Of a stretch of DNA of 50,930 bases, positions 25,840-33,247 are shown one piece after another. The DNA comes from Porticoccaceae bacterium (GTDB lineage: Bacteria; Pseudomonadota; Gammaproteobacteria; Pseudomonadales; Porticoccaceae). Every line of letters starts with the position of its first letter. The first letter of the stretch is position 1. The position numbers were made by a program, and so were the translations under genes. The stretch lies in contig NZEU01000015.1 of NCBI GenBank assembly GCA_002689135.1, positions 1-50,930 on the forward strand, written 5' to 3'. The notes under the pieces are model-generated. The model was not told the origin of the DNA. It worked only from the letters and a program-made list of their open reading frames with translations, and made no database searches.

Positions 25840-25868
25840 TTGACAACAATGTTAAAAACTGATATACT
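25840..25868 (+). promoter_or_regulatory. Sigma70-type promoter
   Basis: Consensus TTGACA (25840-25845), 17-nt spacer, TATACT (25863-25868) in the 104-nt gap before 25907. An ATG at 25879, 10 nt after the -10 box, opens a 12-codon mini-ORF that overlaps the start of the downstream gene. Confidence 0.75.
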
Positions 25869-25878
25869 AATAACAAAT

Positions 25879-25917
25879 ATGACAAAACTATGGGAGGTCT
25901 TATATTATGATAACTAA
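25879..25917 (+). CDS. Possible leader peptide
   Basis: A 12-residue mini-ORF (MTKLWEVLYYDN) beginning at the predicted transcript start and ending 11 nt inside the next gene. It contains the downstream gene's GGGAGG ribosome site, so its translation could control access to that site. It may be coincidental. Confidence 0.3.
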   Translation: MTKLWEVLYYDN

Positions 25918-26236
25918 ACAAAGTATATTTAAAGAGTTTGATATTGCAAAACAAAAAGATATTGCAAAATCAAAGAATCCAGAACCGAGAGAAGAAGTAT
26001 TTACAAATAGACTCGCTGTTCTAAAATCACATAGAGACGCTAAGAAGTCTAATAGAAACCAATATTCTAATTTAGATATTGATTTTGATAAATTAATTCT
26101 TGCGTATTCTAGTCCAAGTCCACTAGATCACTTTTACAAAGTTGTCTTTGGGATGACATATGATGAGTATGTTGCTAAAAAACACGCAGAAGATCAGAAA
26201 GAGAAAGACCTTGATAAAAAATCTACTATTAATTAG
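25907..26236 (+). CDS. Hypothetical charged protein
   Basis: A 109-residue Lys/Asp-rich soluble protein with a good GGGAGG upstream. The C-terminal part (PLDHFYKVVFGMTYDEYVAK) looks helical. Its end overlaps the following lipoprotein gene. No family recognised. Confidence 0.7.
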   Translation: MITKQSIFKEFDIAKQKDIAKSKNPEPREEVFTNRLAVLKSHRDAKKSNRNQYSNLDIDFDKLILAYSSPSPLDHFYKVVFGMTYDEYVAKKHAEDQKEKDLDKKSTIN

Positions 26237-26693
26237 TTGTTGTTTGTTGTTAGTTAATTGTGCTGCTAGGGATGCTCTTGTATCATCTAGTGGCGCAACC
26301 ACTGGCGCTGTCACTGCTGGGGCGACTTGTTCAACGGTTGTTAATGACCCTTATGCGATTGCGGCTTGTGCTATGGCAGGTGCTGCTCACGGTGCAGATC
26401 AAATCTGGAATGATGACTTCAACAATCATAAGAAATATTTTGTAGATCACTTAATCGGTGCTCCTAACAAACCTAATATTACAAACTGGTATAATCCTAA
26501 AACTAAAAATTCAGGTATTATTAAAACAACAAGAACGTGGTATAAAGGTCCTTTCAAATGTAGAGATTATGAATCGACTATTGATATTGCACCATCGTGG
26601 CCAATGCAATGGGCAAGTAGTGGTCCTGTAAGAAGAACTAATTTTGGTGTTGCGTGTATGTTACCTGATGGTAGAATTGAGATACAAAAATAA
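26160..26693 (+). CDS. Lipoprotein with 17-kDa-antigen-like C-terminus
   Basis: A putative outer-membrane or periplasmic lipoprotein of up to 177 residues. The lipobox LLVNC places the lipidated Cys at residue 34 from the ATG at 26160. A TTG at 26211 would give a more standard 17-residue signal peptide and a smaller overlap, so the true start is uncertain. A Gly/Ala-rich stretch resembles a glycine zipper, and the C-terminus (FKCRDYES ... GVACMLPDGRIEI) matches the CR-x-Y ... G-x-AC-x-x-DG pattern of rickettsial 17-kDa-type surface antigens. The gene at 26968 has a related C-terminus. Confidence 0.7.
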   Translation: MMSMLLKNTQKIRKRKTLIKNLLLISCCLLLVNCAARDALVSSSGATTGAVTAGATCSTVVNDPYAIAACAMAGAAHGADQIWNDDFNNHKKYFVDHLIGAPNKPNITNWYNPKTKNSGIIKTTRTWYKGPFKCRDYESTIDIAPSWPMQWASSGPVRRTNFGVACMLPDGRIEIQK

Positions 26694-26968
26694 TGAAATA
26701 TAAAGAAGATAAAATATTAGAAGAAATAAAAAACTATATCAAGTCAACATATGGTGAACATTATAGTACTACAAAGGATGGGTTTCAAGTACAAGATATG
26801 CTCAGACAATTAGGTATTGATAAAGATTTCTGTCAGGCAAATGCAATTAAGTATTTGTGCAGATACGGGAAAAAAGATGGCAAAAATAGAAAAGATTTAT
26901 TAAAGGCAATACATTATGTTATTTTATTATTGTCAAGTGAAGACGCAGATAAGGAGAAACTAAACTAA
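26693..26968 (+). CDS. DUF3310-like protein
   Basis: A 91-residue protein with DKDFCQANAIKYLCRYGKKDG and KDLLKAIHYVILLL, the core of the DUF3310 family common in tailed phages. Some members are annotated as nucleotide kinase-related, but no kinase motif is visible. Its stop overlaps the next ATG. Confidence 0.75.
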   Translation: MKYKEDKILEEIKNYIKSTYGEHYSTTKDGFQVQDMLRQLGIDKDFCQANAIKYLCRYGKKDGKNRKDLLKAIHYVILLLSSEDADKEKLN

Positions 26969-27519
26969 TGAAATATCCTATATTTGCAATATTACAATTG
27001 ATGTTTTATACATTAATATTAATTACATTATCAAAGATTGCTTTTGCTGATGTTGATGGATTAAGAGACGACCTAAATGAAAAAGAATTAAAGAAAGCAA
27101 AAATTATAAAAGTAGATACAGGTTTAGAAACATATACAGCAGAAAAAATTAGTTTAAGTGATAATAACACTTTGTATAGTAAAGAGAAAGATAGATTTTT
27201 AACACCTGACGGACAATGGTGTTTTGTGACTATCAATATTAAACAACAAGGTGATGAGATTGTTAAAAAAGAAGAATTACATTGTGCAGATACAAAATTT
27301 GGGATTACAAAGAGTCAAAAGATTGAAGAATTACAAAAAGAAATAGAACTAGAAAAGGCAAGAAAACCTGGTTATTGGGAATTATTTGCTGAGTTTTATT
27401 ATAGAGATTCAAATGCACCGTTATATTGTAGAAAATATGCAAGACCACAATCATGGTTTAAGAGACCTGGCACGGTTTGTTTGAATCCAACTGGTAAATG
27501 GGAGGTGATGAAAAGATGA
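26968..27519 (+). CDS. Exported protein with antigen-like C-terminal motif
   Basis: A 183-residue protein with a Sec signal peptide (hydrophobic about 5-25, cleavage near AFA-D). The middle is helical and charged. The C-terminus (PLYCRKYARPQ ... GTVCLNPTGKWEV) has the same two-cysteine CR-x-Y/G-x-x-C-x-x-x-G pattern as the lipoprotein at 26160. Probably periplasmic or outer-membrane associated. Function unknown. Confidence 0.7.
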   Translation: MKYPIFAILQLMFYTLILITLSKIAFADVDGLRDDLNEKELKKAKIIKVDTGLETYTAEKISLSDNNTLYSKEKDRFLTPDGQWCFVTINIKQQGDEIVKKEELHCADTKFGITKSQKIEELQKEIELEKARKPGYWELFAEFYYRDSNAPLYCRKYARPQSWFKRPGTVCLNPTGKWEVMKR

Positions 27520-27668
27520 TAAAATTGTCATTTACTATAATTGTTCTTTGGGTCTTACTGGCTCTCAACTGGGAACAATTTAATACAACGGTTGATAAGT
27601 ATCAGCTTGTTGACAAGACTAGAGAGTTAGTGTATAATATGAAGGAGAAGGTAATAAATGATGAATAA
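27516..27668 (+). CDS. Small membrane protein
   Basis: A 50-residue protein overlapping the previous stop (ATGA). A hydrophobic N-terminus (LSFTIIVLWVLLALNW) is followed by a charged tail. A consensus promoter lies in its 3' half, and it overlaps the LPP20-like gene by 11 nt. Confidence 0.55.
   Translation: MIKLSFTIIVLWVLLALNWEQFNTTVDKYQLVDKTRELVYNMKEKVINDE
27610..27638 (+). promoter_or_regulatory. Consensus sigma70 promoter within a coding region
   Basis: TTGACA (27610-27615), 17-nt spacer, TATAAT (27633-27638). It lies inside the small membrane gene and drives the lipoprotein at 27658. AAGGAGAAGG precedes that ATG with a short leader. Confidence 0.75.
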
Positions 27669-28284
27669 GTATGTGAAAATATTGTTTGTAGGCGTGTTAA
27701 GTTTGCTTGTTGCAAATTGTACAGCAAATAAAACATACACTATCAAACAAGAAAAAGGTAAGGCTGTTGCAAAAGTTCCTGCCTGGTACATGAATGACTA
27801 CAACAAGAAAAAAGAATGTGGCACTACTAAATTCGGTAAGAATAAAAATAAAGAGTGTATATTCGGTGTTGGTACTTCAGTGTCTCCAGACCTTGAACTT
27901 GCAATAGAAAAGGCATCCCTAATTGCTAAGGCAGAAATGGCCGATATGATTAAGGGTGAGATGAACAAGAAGGCGAAAATCTTTACAACTGAATTAGGTA
28001 AAACTAATACAAAAACGGTTGTATCAGATGTAGAAACGACTCTTGTTAACATAATTAAAAATACACCTGTTAGAGGATACGAAGTATTCAAAACAGAGGT
28101 AACTATGACGAAGAATGGTTACTATCGTGCTTGGGTTGGTTTAAGATTGCCACTAGGTGACGCTAACAAGATGTATGATTATGCAATCGAAACGGTTGTT
28201 GACGCTTACGAGTTGAAGAAACTTGCTGAGAAGAAATATAACGAAGTAGAAATGATTGCTAAAGAGGACAAAGTAAATGAGTAA
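27658..28284 (+). CDS. LPP20-like lipoprotein
   Basis: A 208-residue predicted lipoprotein: the signal peptide ends in the lipobox LVANC (Cys21). The mature part has VPAWY, a Cys-bounded segment and FGVGTSVSPDLELAIEKA followed by AEMADMI and VRGYEVFKTEV ... YRAWVGLRLPL, the pattern of LPP20 family outer-membrane lipoproteins. Unusual cargo for a phage; it may alter the host envelope. It is served by the promoter at 27610. Confidence 0.75.
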   Translation: MMNKYVKILFVGVLSLLVANCTANKTYTIKQEKGKAVAKVPAWYMNDYNKKKECGTTKFGKNKNKECIFGVGTSVSPDLELAIEKASLIAKAEMADMIKGEMNKKAKIFTTELGKTNTKTVVSDVETTLVNIIKNTPVRGYEVFKTEVTMTKNGYYRAWVGLRLPLGDANKMYDYAIETVVDAYELKKLAEKKYNEVEMIAKEDKVNE

Positions 28285-28540
28285 AGTAGTTGTTTATTCA
28301 AAAAACAATTGTACTTTTTGTACCAAGGCCAAAAACTTATTAAAGAGTGTTGGCCTTGAATACACAGAGAAGAAGATGGAAGATTTTAAAGATGTTGGTG
28401 ATATGTTTGAGAACATAGGCAAACCTGTAAGAAGTATGCCACAAATTAAAGTAGATGATAAATTAGTAGGCGGATATAATCAGTTAGTAGAATATCTTGC
28501 TGACAAAGGTCTAGTTAATTTTAAAGGTGAAAAGATATAA
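28277..28540 (+). CDS. nrdC: Glutaredoxin
   Basis: An 87-residue thioredoxin-fold protein with active site CTFC (C12-C15), the cis-proline region RSMPQIK and the glutathione-binding GGYNQL. It can supply electrons to the phage ribonucleotide reductase, as NrdC does in T4. It overlaps the LPP20-like gene by 8 nt. Confidence 0.9.
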   Translation: MSKVVVYSKNNCTFCTKAKNLLKSVGLEYTEKKMEDFKDVGDMFENIGKPVRSMPQIKVDDKLVGGYNQLVEYLADKGLVNFKGEKI

Positions 28541-29046
28541 TGATGACAGATAAGAAGGACGATAAAGATAATATAATTATCTTTCCTAAAGTAAAACAGG
28601 AACCTAAAAAACAGATTTCAGCTAAACATCAAAAAGAATTAAAAGATTTACAGGCAAGATTATTTGTAACCACATTGATGGAAAAAGTACAAGATGAATT
28701 GTTTATATTGTTTGGGCAGAACTCTATTCAAACAGATGACGCTCAGTTTCAAAAAGACTTTGCTTTTATAATGGAGAGTGTAAAGTCATGTCTATATAGA
28801 GATTTTAGTTTGAAACATAATTTACATAACATTGTAGACCGTGTTGCTCAAAGTGTAGCTGCAAATGGCAAGATACTAAAAGAGGGCGAAGAAGACAAAT
28901 TAAGTTATGTACAAATGGATTATTCTGATATTTTATTTAGAAGTAAAATAAAGAAAAAAGATTTACCACCAGAGACTCTTAAAAAGTTAGAAGAGTTAAT
29001 TAGTAAACATCAAAAAAAAGATGATGATGGTGACAAAATTACCTAA
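28540..29046 (+). CDS. Conserved T4-like phage protein of unknown function
   Basis: A 168-residue helical protein with an N-terminal IIIFPKVKQEP segment, followed by long helices. Similar proteins occur in marine T4-like phages without assigned function. The ATG overlaps the glutaredoxin stop. Confidence 0.7.
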   Translation: MMTDKKDDKDNIIIFPKVKQEPKKQISAKHQKELKDLQARLFVTTLMEKVQDELFILFGQNSIQTDDAQFQKDFAFIMESVKSCLYRDFSLKHNLHNIVDRVAQSVAANGKILKEGEEDKLSYVQMDYSDILFRSKIKKKDLPPETLKKLEELISKHQKKDDDGDKIT

Positions 29047-29131
29047 AGCACTTGGTAATACTTTGTGTAGTAAAGTGCCACTACACAATTTACAAATTGA
29101 GGCACGTTATATAAGGAGTAATAATGTTTAA
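29021..29131 (+). CDS. Possible small ORF
   Basis: A 36-codon ORF starting in the end of the previous gene and ending 8 nt inside the next one. It fills the 77-nt gap between them, in the style of this genome, but has no clear ribosome site or recognisable motif. Confidence 0.25.
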   Translation: MMMVTKLPKALGNTLCSKVPLHNLQIEARYIRSNNV

Positions 29132-29453
29132 ATCATTATTCGGTGACTCGGCAAGAGTTATATCAAAATCAAAAAAAGTATCAAAAAGAGGCAGAAAAAC
29201 TATGTCTAAAAGACAAAAAGTTTTAAACCTTTTAAACAAAGGTGAGTCAGTTTCTTGGAAAGCATTAAGAAGCAGATTCGACTTAACATCGCCTAGAGCG
29301 TTAGTTGATACATTAAGAGCAGAAGGTAACATGATCTATGTTAACAAATCTGCTAAAGGTACATCATACAGAATGGGTGTTCCAACAAAAGCGATAATCG
29401 CTGCTGGTATCAAAAAGTTATACGGAACTCCGTATGCTTACAGAAATGCGTAA
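29124..29453 (+). CDS. Small winged-helix-like DNA-binding protein
   Basis: A 109-residue basic protein, preceded by AAGGAGT. After a Lys/Arg-rich N-terminus, residues about 35-80 (KVLNLLNKGESVSWKALRSR ... ALVDTLRAEGN) form a helix-turn-helix/winged-helix pattern, ending in a wing-like YRMG strand. Probably a phage DNA-binding or regulatory protein. A strong hairpin and a late promoter box follow directly. Confidence 0.65.
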   Translation: MFKSLFGDSARVISKSKKVSKRGRKTMSKRQKVLNLLNKGESVSWKALRSRFDLTSPRALVDTLRAEGNMIYVNKSAKGTSYRMGVPTKAIIAAGIKKLYGTPYAYRNA

Positions 29454-29470
29454 TTCAGATTACACATTTA

Positions 29471-29496
29471 AGGTGTGGGGTGAAAACCCCACATCT
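29471..29496 (+). terminator. Strong GAAA-loop hairpin after 29453
   Basis: Perfect 8-bp stem TGTGGGGT/ACCCCACA (29474-29481 and 29486-29493) closed by a GAAA tetraloop, extendable by three more pairs. Only a short T-poor tail follows, so it may be a terminator of low efficiency or a 3'-end stabiliser. Confidence 0.65.
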
Positions 29497-29504
29497 AATT
29501 CTTA

Positions 29505-29512
29505 TATAAATA
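29505..29512 (+). promoter_or_regulatory. Putative T4-type late promoter box TATAAATA
   Basis: Exact TATAAATA between the 29471-29496 hairpin and the gene at 29533, which has its own AAGGAGAA ribosome site. Placement directly behind a terminator-like hairpin supports function. Confidence 0.6.
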
Positions 29513-29532
29513 AGAATAAGGAGAATTAAATT

Positions 29533-30021
29533 ATGCCTACAACAACGACAAGTGCATTGAACAACATGGCGATGACAGGTTCATCAGCACCTTTATTTTT
29601 TGAGATTTTTAGAGAACTAGATAAAGCAGAAACAGAAGCTGCTAAACTAGACATTTTAAGAAAAAATGACAGCACACCAATGAGACAAGTACTCAAAGGT
29701 GCGTTTGATCCTAAAATCGTATGGGAGTTACCTGAGGGTACACCACCTTACAAAGAAAATGAAGCACCTGCTGGTACTGAACACACTACCTTACATAGTG
29801 AAGCAAGAAGACTACACTATTTCATAAAAGGTGCTAATGTTCTCAATAAAGCAAAACGAGAAATTTTGTTTATTCAAATGCTAGAGGGTTTACAGGCCGA
29901 AGAAGCAAAACTATTATTGAATATTAGAAATAAAAATTTATCTAATGTTTATAGTGGTTTAACGGCAGAACTAGTTAAAAAAGCGTTTGGTTGGACCGAA
30001 AATTTCGTACAAAATAAATAA
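29533..30021 (+). CDS. Conserved DUF6433-like phage protein
   Basis: A 162-residue protein resembling a family widespread in T4-like cyanophages: MRQVLKGAFDPKI, a Pro-rich LPEGTPPYKENEAP, EARRLHYFIKG and FIQMLEGLQAEEAKLL. It has no signal peptide or known catalytic motif. It lies behind a late-type promoter, so it is probably a late or structural-phase gene. Function unknown. Confidence 0.75.
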   Translation: MPTTTTSALNNMAMTGSSAPLFFEIFRELDKAETEAAKLDILRKNDSTPMRQVLKGAFDPKIVWELPEGTPPYKENEAPAGTEHTTLHSEARRLHYFIKGANVLNKAKREILFIQMLEGLQAEEAKLLLNIRNKNLSNVYSGLTAELVKKAFGWTENFVQNK

Positions 30022-30152
30022 TTGTATCTGATTCGATACAAATACAACTTTAGGGTGTAGAACAAAGGTAGAACATCTACTTGACACAATGTCGCACCCT
30101 AATTTCCCTATATAATTCAATATAAAAAACGGACTATTATTCCATTATTTGC
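30022..30152 (+). other. Structured non-coding gap
   Basis: Contains TGTATC/GATACA (about 30023-30040), a long-range 8-bp inverted repeat TTAGGGTG (30050-30057)/CACCCTAA (30095-30102) and an inner GTAGA-ACA-TCTAC hairpin. A TTGACA at 30081 is not well spaced from any -10 box. The nested stems could be a terminator or small RNA, or a regulatory leader. There are no ORFs of credible length. Confidence 0.4.
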
Positions 30153-30181
30153 TTGTTTACTATACCCATTTCTGATATATT
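30153..30181 (+). promoter_or_regulatory. Sigma70-type promoter
   Basis: TTGTTT (30153-30158), 17-nt spacer, TATATT (30176-30181). ATGs at 30182 and 30188 lie at the predicted start and open a short leader ORF ending 2 nt before the gene at 30232. Confidence 0.65.
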
Positions 30182-30187
30182 ATGAGT

Positions 30188-30229
30188 ATGAAAACAATTA
30201 ATACTTACATTATGAAAGGAAATAAATAG
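30188..30229 (+). CDS. Possible leader peptide
   Basis: A 13-residue ORF (MKTINTYIMKGNK) starting 6 nt after the -10 box and ending in TAG 2 nt before the ATG at 30232. It contains the AAAGGAAA ribosome site of the downstream gene, which suggests translational coupling. Confidence 0.3.
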   Translation: MKTINTYIMKGNK

Positions 30230-30231
30230 TT

Positions 30232-30438
30232 ATGAGTAAAGTTAAACAATACTATACAGATATTGCAGAGACCAAAGTTGATAAGATTGTCAAAAGTTAT
30301 ACTGATAATTTAATCACTGAACAAACTGCTATCAAAGACATCATGGATGTTGAGAACGTAAACTTACTTAATATTGATGATGAAAATGTTGGCGAAGTTT
30401 TATACTATGCCAAAGAAGACCTAAAGGTAATGCAGTAA
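30232..30438 (+). CDS. Small hypothetical protein
   Basis: A 68-residue acidic, helical protein without cysteine or membrane segments, first real gene behind the promoter at 30153. Its stop overlaps the next ATG. No family recognised. Confidence 0.6.
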   Translation: MSKVKQYYTDIAETKVDKIVKSYTDNLITEQTAIKDIMDVENVNLLNIDDENVGEVLYYAKEDLKVMQ

Positions 30439-30764
30439 TGAAAAAAGTTATTGTAATATTCTTTATATTTTATTTTTGGGTATATGCTCTTGCAAATGCT
30501 TTTTCAAAAGCAAATGCTGATGAATATACAAACGCAGTAGTAGGTCATGTTATAGTTGAGACAATCAATGGTAACATGAATCATAATGCGTTATTAGAGA
30601 GTGAGTTAAATAGACTTGCTCACAATTTTGCGATTGAGTCTATGGTTATATTACAGAAATATCTTCCGTCAATATTAGAAGGTATCGCTGCTGATATGAG
30701 ACTTGAAGCAGACAAAAGGTATAAGTGCAAATTACTAGAAGGATCACCTAATGGATGTAATTAG
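30438..30764 (+). CDS. Small exported protein
   Basis: A 108-residue protein with a Sec signal peptide (residues 1-27, hydrophobic IVIFFIFYFWVYALANAF, cleavage near ANA-D). The mature part is helical, with a C-terminal Cys pair (YKCKLLEGSPNGC). It overlaps the next gene by 14 nt. Function unknown. Confidence 0.65.
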   Translation: MKKVIVIFFIFYFWVYALANAFSKANADEYTNAVVGHVIVETINGNMNHNALLESELNRLAHNFAIESMVILQKYLPSILEGIAADMRLEADKRYKCKLLEGSPNGCN

Positions 30765-30903
30765 TGCTATAGTCTATTATTTGAATATACTTTATACATA
30801 TGTGCCAAAAGATTTAGTTATAATCATTTTGTCCATATTGACTTTGTTATTAATACAAACTATTAATGATAAGAGGAAAAAGAAGAATGAGGAAGAAAAA
30901 TAA
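30751..30903 (+). CDS. Small membrane protein
   Basis: A 50-residue protein with one hydrophobic helix (LVIIILSILTLLLIQTI, about residues 22-38) and a very basic, Glu-ended tail. It overlaps the previous gene by 14 nt and the next by 17 nt. Typical phage micro-membrane protein, function unknown. Confidence 0.55.
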   Translation: MDVISAIVYYLNILYTYVPKDLVIIILSILTLLLIQTINDKRKKKNEEEK

Positions 30904-31306
30904 AACAATGTCAAGTGCTGCTAAACTTAAAAGAACTATAACTAGACAATGCTCTATTAAGAAAAAATATGCTACTACTTACAAAGATATTAAAAAGTAT
31001 TTCAAAGAGTTTAACAGAGTTGTATTTAGAAATAAACTATCTGCCTTTGGTGATGTATTAATCAAAGACCTAACTAGAGAGAAGTGTATGGGTCAAGTGG
31101 TTACTATGGAGTGGAAAAGAAAAGGTACTAGATTTTACAAATTAGAAATGGAACCATCATATAAAAGTAAAAGAGACTTTTTGGATACACTGATCCATGA
31201 AATGGTACATTTATATCAAATGCAAAACTTAGGAGATAATGGTACTCACAATGACCTATTCTGGTCGTTTGAACCTAAAGTGCAAAAGATCGGTTTAAGA
31301 TTATAA
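30887..31306 (+). CDS. SprT-like zinc metalloprotein
   Basis: A 139-residue basic protein from the ATG at 30887, preceded by AAGAGG. An ATG at 30866 in frame is also possible. It carries HEMVH (residues 104-108) followed by H121 in GTHNDLFW, the SprT-type zinc site with a catalytic glutamate. SprT/Spartan proteins act on DNA-protein crosslinks or as uncharacterised proteases. It is shorter than typical SprT and lacks an obvious C-terminal zinc ribbon. Confidence 0.75.
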   Translation: MRKKNKTMSSAAKLKRTITRQCSIKKKYATTYKDIKKYFKEFNRVVFRNKLSAFGDVLIKDLTREKCMGQVVTMEWKRKGTRFYKLEMEPSYKSKRDFLDTLIHEMVHLYQMQNLGDNGTHNDLFWSFEPKVQKIGLRL

Positions 31307-31321
31307 AAAATTTATTATATT

Positions 31322-31606
31322 ATGTTTAATAGTGAGAAGAATTATATTGATGAGTGGTTAAAGAAACAAATTAAAAATGGTGTTTCTATAATCAATGATG
31401 TGTTAGAAGGCAAAAAAGATAAAGTCGTTTATTACACAGGTCATTTACACAAAGATATCCTAGACAATTTTCCAGGCAAGACTAGTAAGAAAATATTTAA
31501 AAGTTATAGAGTGCTTTTAGATAACAAGACTCTTGCATTTACACAAAAGAGATTTAGCGAACATGGTTATGAATATATGGTGAGGAGGGTGCATGAAGTT
31601 AAATAA
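31322..31606 (+). CDS. Hypothetical protein
   Basis: A 94-residue basic soluble protein following a short AT-rich gap (TTTATTATATT immediately before the ATG). It overlaps the next gene by 14 nt, and no family is recognised. Confidence 0.6.
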   Translation: MFNSEKNYIDEWLKKQIKNGVSIINDVLEGKKDKVVYYTGHLHKDILDNFPGKTSKKIFKSYRVLLDNKTLAFTQKRFSEHGYEYMVRRVHEVK

Positions 31607-31874
31607 AAAACACAAAGAACTAATTAAAGGTTTAATAAAAGGCAAAGGTTATTTTAAAACACCTAGAGTGCCAAAAGACACAAATGATAAAATGCTTGAC
31701 GTTTTATTACCTTTGTACTTAAAAGGCATTTTAATATTTCAAAGAGAATACAATGTGCCTTTTATAGGTCCAGCAAATGAACATAAGGTAACACATAAAC
31801 ATTATGTACTTACCACACAAAGAGATACAAAGAATCTACGTAAAATGCTAAAACATGGAGAAGTGAATGATTAG
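31593..31874 (+). CDS. Hypothetical basic protein
   Basis: A 93-residue Lys-rich protein with no cysteine or membrane segment, preceded by GGAGGG. It overlaps both neighbours and may be DNA- or RNA-binding by charge only. No family recognised. Confidence 0.6.
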   Translation: MKLNKKHKELIKGLIKGKGYFKTPRVPKDTNDKMLDVLLPLYLKGILIFQREYNVPFIGPANEHKVTHKHYVLTTQRDTKNLRKMLKHGEVND

Positions 31875-32643
31875 AAAAGTCAAAGAAGATAAACCAACAA
31901 AACCAATACCAATGTGGAAGAAAGTTGCATATTCAGTACTAATATTAGTATTAGTTTTTGTAAGTGGTTCGTTTTATCCTAATCCTTATACATTACATAA
32001 AACAAAAAAATCAGTAGAAGCATATTATACTGATTGGGCAAATAAATTAGGTCTACAAGAACCTAGTATGGAATATGAAAATGATGTGCAGTTTGTAAAG
32101 GCATTAAGTAAATGTATTGATTACATAAACTTTACAACACCTAGAATGGAAAGAGTGCCTTACGAAATGATTATGGGTCAGGCAGCATTAGAGTCTGCTT
32201 GGGGTACAAGTAGATTTGCAATAGAGGGTAATAACTTATTTGGTATTAGAACATGGGGCGATCACCCTGGTATGTTGCCCAAAGGTTTTCCTAAAAACAA
32301 TCCATGGCAAGTTAGAGTTTTTCCTAGTAAATGTGCTAGCGTAAAAGAGTATGTAAGAATATTAAACAATCATCCTGCTTATGAGGACTTTAGAAGTTTA
32401 AGAACTAAACAATTAGTTATGAATAATAACATGGACGCAATTGCTTTAATTAAAACATTAACAAAATTTTCAACTACACCTGATTATGCCGATAGGGTAA
32501 TTAGAATAATTGAAAGAGTTAGAAAACTAGAGAATACGGTTGCAACTGATAAGGCAGTAAATGAACCTAAGAAAAAAGTGCCACCTAAAGAGAAGGTTTC
32601 TAACATTGTTTTACCAAAAGATAAACCAGAGGAGATTAAATGA
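31867..32643 (+). CDS. Membrane-anchored glucosaminidase (Bax/FlgJ-like, GH73 type)
   Basis: A 258-residue protein with a charged N-terminus, one transmembrane helix (about residues 19-34) and a periplasmic domain with MGQAALESAWGTSRFA (catalytic Glu109) and NNLFGIRTW, typical of Bax-like N-acetylglucosaminidases that cleave peptidoglycan. The membrane anchor resembles a signal-anchor arrangement, as in SAR endolysins. It may serve lysis or local wall opening. A second wall hydrolase is encoded at 37448. Confidence 0.75.
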   Translation: MIRKVKEDKPTKPIPMWKKVAYSVLILVLVFVSGSFYPNPYTLHKTKKSVEAYYTDWANKLGLQEPSMEYENDVQFVKALSKCIDYINFTTPRMERVPYEMIMGQAALESAWGTSRFAIEGNNLFGIRTWGDHPGMLPKGFPKNNPWQVRVFPSKCASVKEYVRILNNHPAYEDFRSLRTKQLVMNNNMDAIALIKTLTKFSTTPDYADRVIRIIERVRKLENTVATDKAVNEPKKKVPPKEKVSNIVLPKDKPEEIK

Positions 32644-32807
32644 CATTAGGGTTTGCATTAGGAATGCTAATATATTCATCTAGTATCTGTATTATAGGTG
32701 CTGTTGCTATATTATACTTCTATAATAAAAGTAAAAAAGAAGAAGAAAGAAAAAAAGAAGAATTAAAGAATAGACCACACTCATACTATGGCGATGACAC
32801 CGTTTGA
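32640..32807 (+). CDS. Small membrane protein with charged tail
   Basis: A 55-residue protein overlapping the glucosaminidase stop (ATGA). The N-terminal 28 residues are hydrophobic (MTLGFALGMLIYSSSICII and onward) and the rest is a Lys/Glu-rich helix. Its position next to a wall hydrolase makes an accessory lysis role conceivable, without direct evidence. It overlaps the next gene by 20 nt. Confidence 0.55.
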   Translation: MTLGFALGMLIYSSSICIIGAVAILYFYNKSKKEEERKKEELKNRPHSYYGDDTV

Positions 32808-32997
32808 AAAAGAAAAACGTAGGAGATTTTTAATGACATTATCAAAAGTCAAATTGAAAAAGAAATATAAAGTAGATATAACAGACTACCAAGATATAGC
32901 AGATTGTATAAGAAGTGATCAAGTTCCTGCTAGCGCAATTGCAGAATATTTTAATGATAAAGTATTCTATAAATGGTACAAAAAGAAATACCTATGA
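32788..32997 (+). CDS. Small basic hypothetical protein
   Basis: A 69-residue very basic protein (Lys/Arg-rich N-terminal half), no membrane segment. It overlaps neighbours on both sides. No family recognised. Confidence 0.55.
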   Translation: MAMTPFEKEKRRRFLMTLSKVKLKKKYKVDITDYQDIADCIRSDQVPASAIAEYFNDKVFYKWYKKKYL

Positions 32998-33239
32998 AGA
33001 TAAGATATTACAAAGAGATTGATGGTTGGCGTTGGGTAGGTTTTCTATTAGCAATGATAGGTGCTTTTGTGTTGTCAAATGCAGATATTCACACACAATG
33101 GATAGGTTGGGCAATTGCAACAATATCTTGCAGTATATGGATTTACATGGGTATTAAAGATAAAGACACACCTAGAGCATTGATGGAAACAATGTATTTA
33201 CTCTTAGCATTAAGAGCAATCTATAACTGGTTAACATAA
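32994..33239 (+). CDS. Small polytopic membrane protein (weakly PnuC-like)
   Basis: An 81-residue protein from the ATG at 32994, which overlaps the preceding stop. An in-frame ATG at 32973 is less likely. Three hydrophobic segments are visible, the last two as WIGWAIATISCSIWIYMG and LLLALRAIYNW, reminiscent of the C-terminal part of PnuC-type transporters. The resemblance is weak and the protein is too short to be a complete transporter. Confidence 0.55.
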   Translation: MKIRYYKEIDGWRWVGFLLAMIGAFVLSNADIHTQWIGWAIATISCSIWIYMGIKDKDTPRALMETMYLLLALRAIYNWLT

Positions 33240-33242
33240 ATA
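33235..33242 (+). promoter_or_regulatory. Late promoter box CATAAATA, 5 nt from ATG
   Basis: CATAAATA overlaps the previous stop and lies exactly 5 nt before the ATG at 33248, the same spacing as at 35796, 42927 and 47274. Cyanophage late promoters are described as NATAAATA. Confidence 0.5.
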
Positions 33243-33247
33243 TTATA

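Noticed and set aside
30081-30116. TTGACA at 30081 with TATAAT at 30111
   Set aside because: Spacer is 24 nt, too long for a sigma70 promoter. The pair at 30153 is much better.
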